DNA of 15,666 nt from Bacteroidales bacterium UBA1736 (GTDB taxonomy: Bacteria; Bacteroidota; Bacteroidia; Bacteroidales; UBA932), in the NCBI GenBank assembly GCA_002315825.1, contig DCIC01000144.1, positions 80,321 through 95,986 of the forward strand. Direction: 5' to 3'. Below the pieces are notes generated by a model that ran no database searches, was not told the DNA's origin, and saw only the letters and a program-made list of their open reading frames with translations. This document shows positions 13,862 through 15,666 of the stretch, one piece after another. The translations under genes and the position numbers were made by a program. Each line of letters begins with the position of its first letter. Position 1 is the stretch's first letter.

Positions 13862-15532
13862 TCAGGACAGGGCCAGGATTAAAAACTGCGCAAGGAAAAT
13901 TCTGATGAATGTGACAAAAGGATATACAGTGGCGTAAGCCTCGGAAGGAGTGCTGCTGTGGAGTATATTGTTTGTGAAACTGAGGGCATTGGGATTGGTG
14001 CACAATCCGCAGATGACACCTACATTTCTGGCAAAATCAATTTTGAATACCTTATCGTTTAGTATGGCCACAATCAGTATCGGGAGAATAATAACTGCTG
14101 TGGACAATGCTATCCAAGTGAGTCCGTGCGGGGAGAATACTGTCTCGACGAAAGATCCTCCGACACTGAATCCCACTGATGCAAAGAAAGCGGTGATTCC
14201 CAATTGCCCCAGCATAAGATTTACGGAGCGGGTGGTATAAATGTGGAAATGCAGAGCTGGCCCGGCGGCTCCGAGCAACAATCCGATGATAATTGCACCA
14301 CCTGCAAGCCCAAGTTTGATTGGAGCATCGAGCCCGGGTATCATAATGGGGATGCAGCCCAGAATAACTCCGCATAATATTCCCATCAGAAGAGGAATAA
14401 GCCTGGGTTCGTCAATTCTGGAGCGTTCGTCTCCGATGGCTTTCCCAAGAGCTTTGATTCTGGATTCACCTCCTACAACAACGAGCGAGTCTCCGAAAAG
14501 CAGTTCGGTGGATGCGGAAGGCACAATGGTGAAGCCGGATCTGGTGAGACGGGTGATATTGATTCCGTATTTGTTGCGAAGTTTGAGCTCTCCCAGAGTG
14601 GAACCTATGACAGACTTGTCGGTGACGCGGACAACCCGGCTGACCAGATTTTTGTCAACCACATCCCAGTCTATGTCCGGTCTGTTCCAATCCGTTGACT
14701 CTTCTTTGCCGAAATACCGGTCCAGAGAATCCCTCAGGGAGGCGTTGCATATGACCAGAATGTGGTCATCTTTTTCTATGACAGAGTTCGACATAGGGAT
14801 GGATACATCTCCGCCTCTCCACATTCTGGATATCACGAAGTGAAGTCCGCTGTCTGCGACTATATCCTTCACTGTCTTGTGGACCATATTGTTGTCGCTG
14901 ACTCTGTATTCTACAACTACATTATCCTCGTCACCGGCATTTTGCGACAACTTAACTAGACTCTTGGGGAACATCTTGGTGGTGAGTATAATACAACTCA
15001 TCACTAGAATGATGCTGAACGGATAGATGGCTGCGTATGCGGCGCCTATAAGATCGGCTTTACCGGATCCGGCCGAGGCTTCCTGGGCCGCGATCAGCAT
15101 AGGGGTGTTGGTTACTGACCCGGCATACATTCCTACCATCTCCTGAGATCCGAGATTGAAGAATTTGAAAATCAACAACACTATGGCGGTCTGAAGGACA
15201 ATGCCAATCAAACAGCTCAGTGTCAGCTTGATCCCACCTTTCTTCAATGAGGCTACAAAGCCTGGTCCTGCTTGGAGTCCGATAGTGAACACAAAAATCA
15301 TTATTCCGACATTTTTTGCGAAATCCATCATATTGGCATTGGTGTGTATGCCCGCTTTTGCGGCAAAATGTCCGGCGGCGATGGCGGCGAAAAAGACGAA
15401 AGCCCCTCCAAAACTGATGCTTCCGATTTTTACCCTTCCGAGAGAAAGCCCTACAATTGAAATTGAACAGAGTATCAATAAGGTCTGGATGACGCCTTCC
15501 GTGGAAAAAATGTCTGCGATAAACTGAAACAT
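13862..15532 (-). CDS. AspT/YidE/YbjL-type antiporter with two RCK_C domains
   Basis: The 556-residue protein has two halves of about five or six membrane helices each (roughly 14-190 and 378-555), separated by a cytoplasmic region with two TrkA-C/RCK_C-like domains (about 205-280 and 295-368). The halves show the internal duplication of the AspT/YidE/YbjL family: FTIGLQAGPGF (82-92) echoes FASVGFSVGGSF (450-461), and GSVTNTPML (138-146) echoes GLCTNPNAL (509-517). Family members exchange amino acids or other anions; AspT itself swaps aspartate for alanine, but most relatives have no proven substrate. The RCK_C domains suggest control by a small ligand. The ATG at 15532 is chosen because the conserved N-terminal helix starts there. 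A TAnnTTTG box ends 4 bases before it. It heads the minus-strand unit. Confidence 0.9.
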   Translation of the reverse strand: MFQFIADIFSTEGVIQTLLILCSISIVGLSLGRVKIGSISFGGAFVFFAAIAAGHFAAKAGIHTNANMMDFAKNVGIMIFVFTIGLQAGPGFVASLKKGGIKLTLSCLIGIVLQTAIVLLIFKFFNLGSQEMVGMYAGSVTNTPMLIAAQEASAGSGKADLIGAAYAAIYPFSIILVMSCIILTTKMFPKSLVKLSQNAGDEDNVVVEYRVSDNNMVHKTVKDIVADSGLHFVISRMWRGGDVSIPMSNSVIEKDDHILVICNASLRDSLDRYFGKEESTDWNRPDIDWDVVDKNLVSRVVRVTDKSVIGSTLGELKLRNKYGINITRLTRSGFTIVPSASTELLFGDSLVVVGGESRIKALGKAIGDERSRIDEPRLIPLLMGILCGVILGCIPIMIPGLDAPIKLGLAGGAIIIGLLLGAAGPALHFHIYTTRSVNLMLGQLGITAFFASVGFSVGGSFVETVFSPHGLTWIALSTAVIILPILIVAILNDKVFKIDFARNVGVICGLCTNPNALSFTNNILHSSTPSEAYATVYPFVTFIRIFLAQFLILALS

Positions 15533-15536
15533 AAAT

Positions 15537-15544
15537 CAAAGTTA
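15537..15544 (-). promoter_or_regulatory. Putative -7 box immediately before the antiporter gene
   Basis: On the minus strand TAACTTTG, a perfect TAnnTTTG, ends 4 bases before the ATG at 15532. No good TTTG is present 18-21 bases upstream; the nearest lies 30 bases away. If it is active, the message would begin at or within a base or two of the start codon. Confidence 0.45.
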
Positions 15545-15592
15545 AAAAATAATACTGAAACACGAGTATGGGTTCAAATATTAATTGTATTT

Positions 15593-15666
15593 TTATAGTC
15601 TAAGAAGACATACAGCAATAAATAGTGCTATGGTGAAGAATGGAATTGGGATAATTAACCATTGAC
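15593..15666 (-). CDS. Possible C-terminal end of a membrane protein entering from the right edge
   Basis: Read leftwards from the window edge, one frame gives 23 residues, QWLIIPIPFFTIALFIAVCL then LRL, and a TAA stop at 15595-15593. The stretch is almost wholly hydrophobic and ends with an arginine, as the last transmembrane helix of a protein would. The other two minus-strand frames stop early or read as non-protein-like sequence. It would end 60 bases before the antiporter start. With so few residues this may be chance in A/T-rich DNA. Confidence 0.35.
   Translation of the reverse strand, partial: QWLIIPIPFFTIALFIAVCLLRL

Noticed and set aside
14241..14843. Open frame of 200 codons on the plus strand, antisense to the antiporter
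   Set aside because: It mirrors the antiporter's second half and cytoplasmic region; the product is Pro/Ser/Arg-rich with no recognisable pattern.
15630..15665. ATG-started short frame at the right edge, plus strand
   Set aside because: It stops after 11 codons, with no promoter and no sign of selection.

Overview
The window looks like a chromosomal segment from a member of the Bacteroidales, probably gut-associated. Three things support this. Promoters have the Bacteroidetes form (TTTG, about 19-20 bases, TAnnTTTG) rather than -35/-10 boxes. Shine-Dalgarno sequences are mostly absent. The gene families are typical of the order: a fimbrillin/FISUMP-type lipoprotein, DUF2490, DUF2807 'head GIN', a two-domain CE1 esterase and an AspT/YidE-type antiporter. 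I cannot name a genus. No tRNA, rRNA, CRISPR array, insertion sequence or phage gene was seen, and every stretch without a gene is shorter than 300 bases.

Layout. (1) 2-826, plus strand: the C-terminal part of a PHP-type metallo-phosphoesterase, ending at a hairpin terminator shared with the convergent neighbour. (2) 912-2871, minus strand: a two-gene unit of a 43-residue acidic peptide and a 604-residue surface lipoprotein. (3) 2924-3011: back-to-back promoters driving that unit leftwards and cstA rightwards. (4) 3017-10307, plus strand: a long co-directional run. It holds CstA, a small secreted repeat protein, a VTC-type polyphosphate polymerase domain protein, a DUF4956 membrane protein, a DUF2490-like outer-membrane barrel, diaminopropionate ammonia-lyase, a DUF2807 protein, an ECF sigma factor and a small two-helix membrane protein that is probably its anti-sigma factor. 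(5) 10312-11566, plus strand: a monocistronic CE1-type esterase with its own promoter and terminator. (6) 11586-15532, minus strand: an AspT/YidE-type antiporter, a SpoU/TrmH RNA methyltransferase and a beta-helix lipoprotein, packed with 9- and 14-base gaps. (7) The right edge may hold the last residues of another minus-strand membrane protein.

The most interesting part is 4611-8533. Four genes overlap one another (by 11, 4 and 14 bases) and a fifth follows after one base, so they are very likely made together. The VTC-like protein keeps the basic and acidic residues expected in the polyphosphate-polymerase tunnel, but it has neither the SPX domain nor the membrane anchor of the yeast VTC subunits. 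The gene next to it encodes a multi-helix membrane protein, the next an outer-membrane-type barrel, and the first a secreted protein. Together they could be a trans-envelope device that makes and exports polyphosphate or a related anionic polymer. This is inference from gene order and families, not shown by the sequence alone. The joining of a diaminopropionate ammonia-lyase gene to this unit is unexplained.
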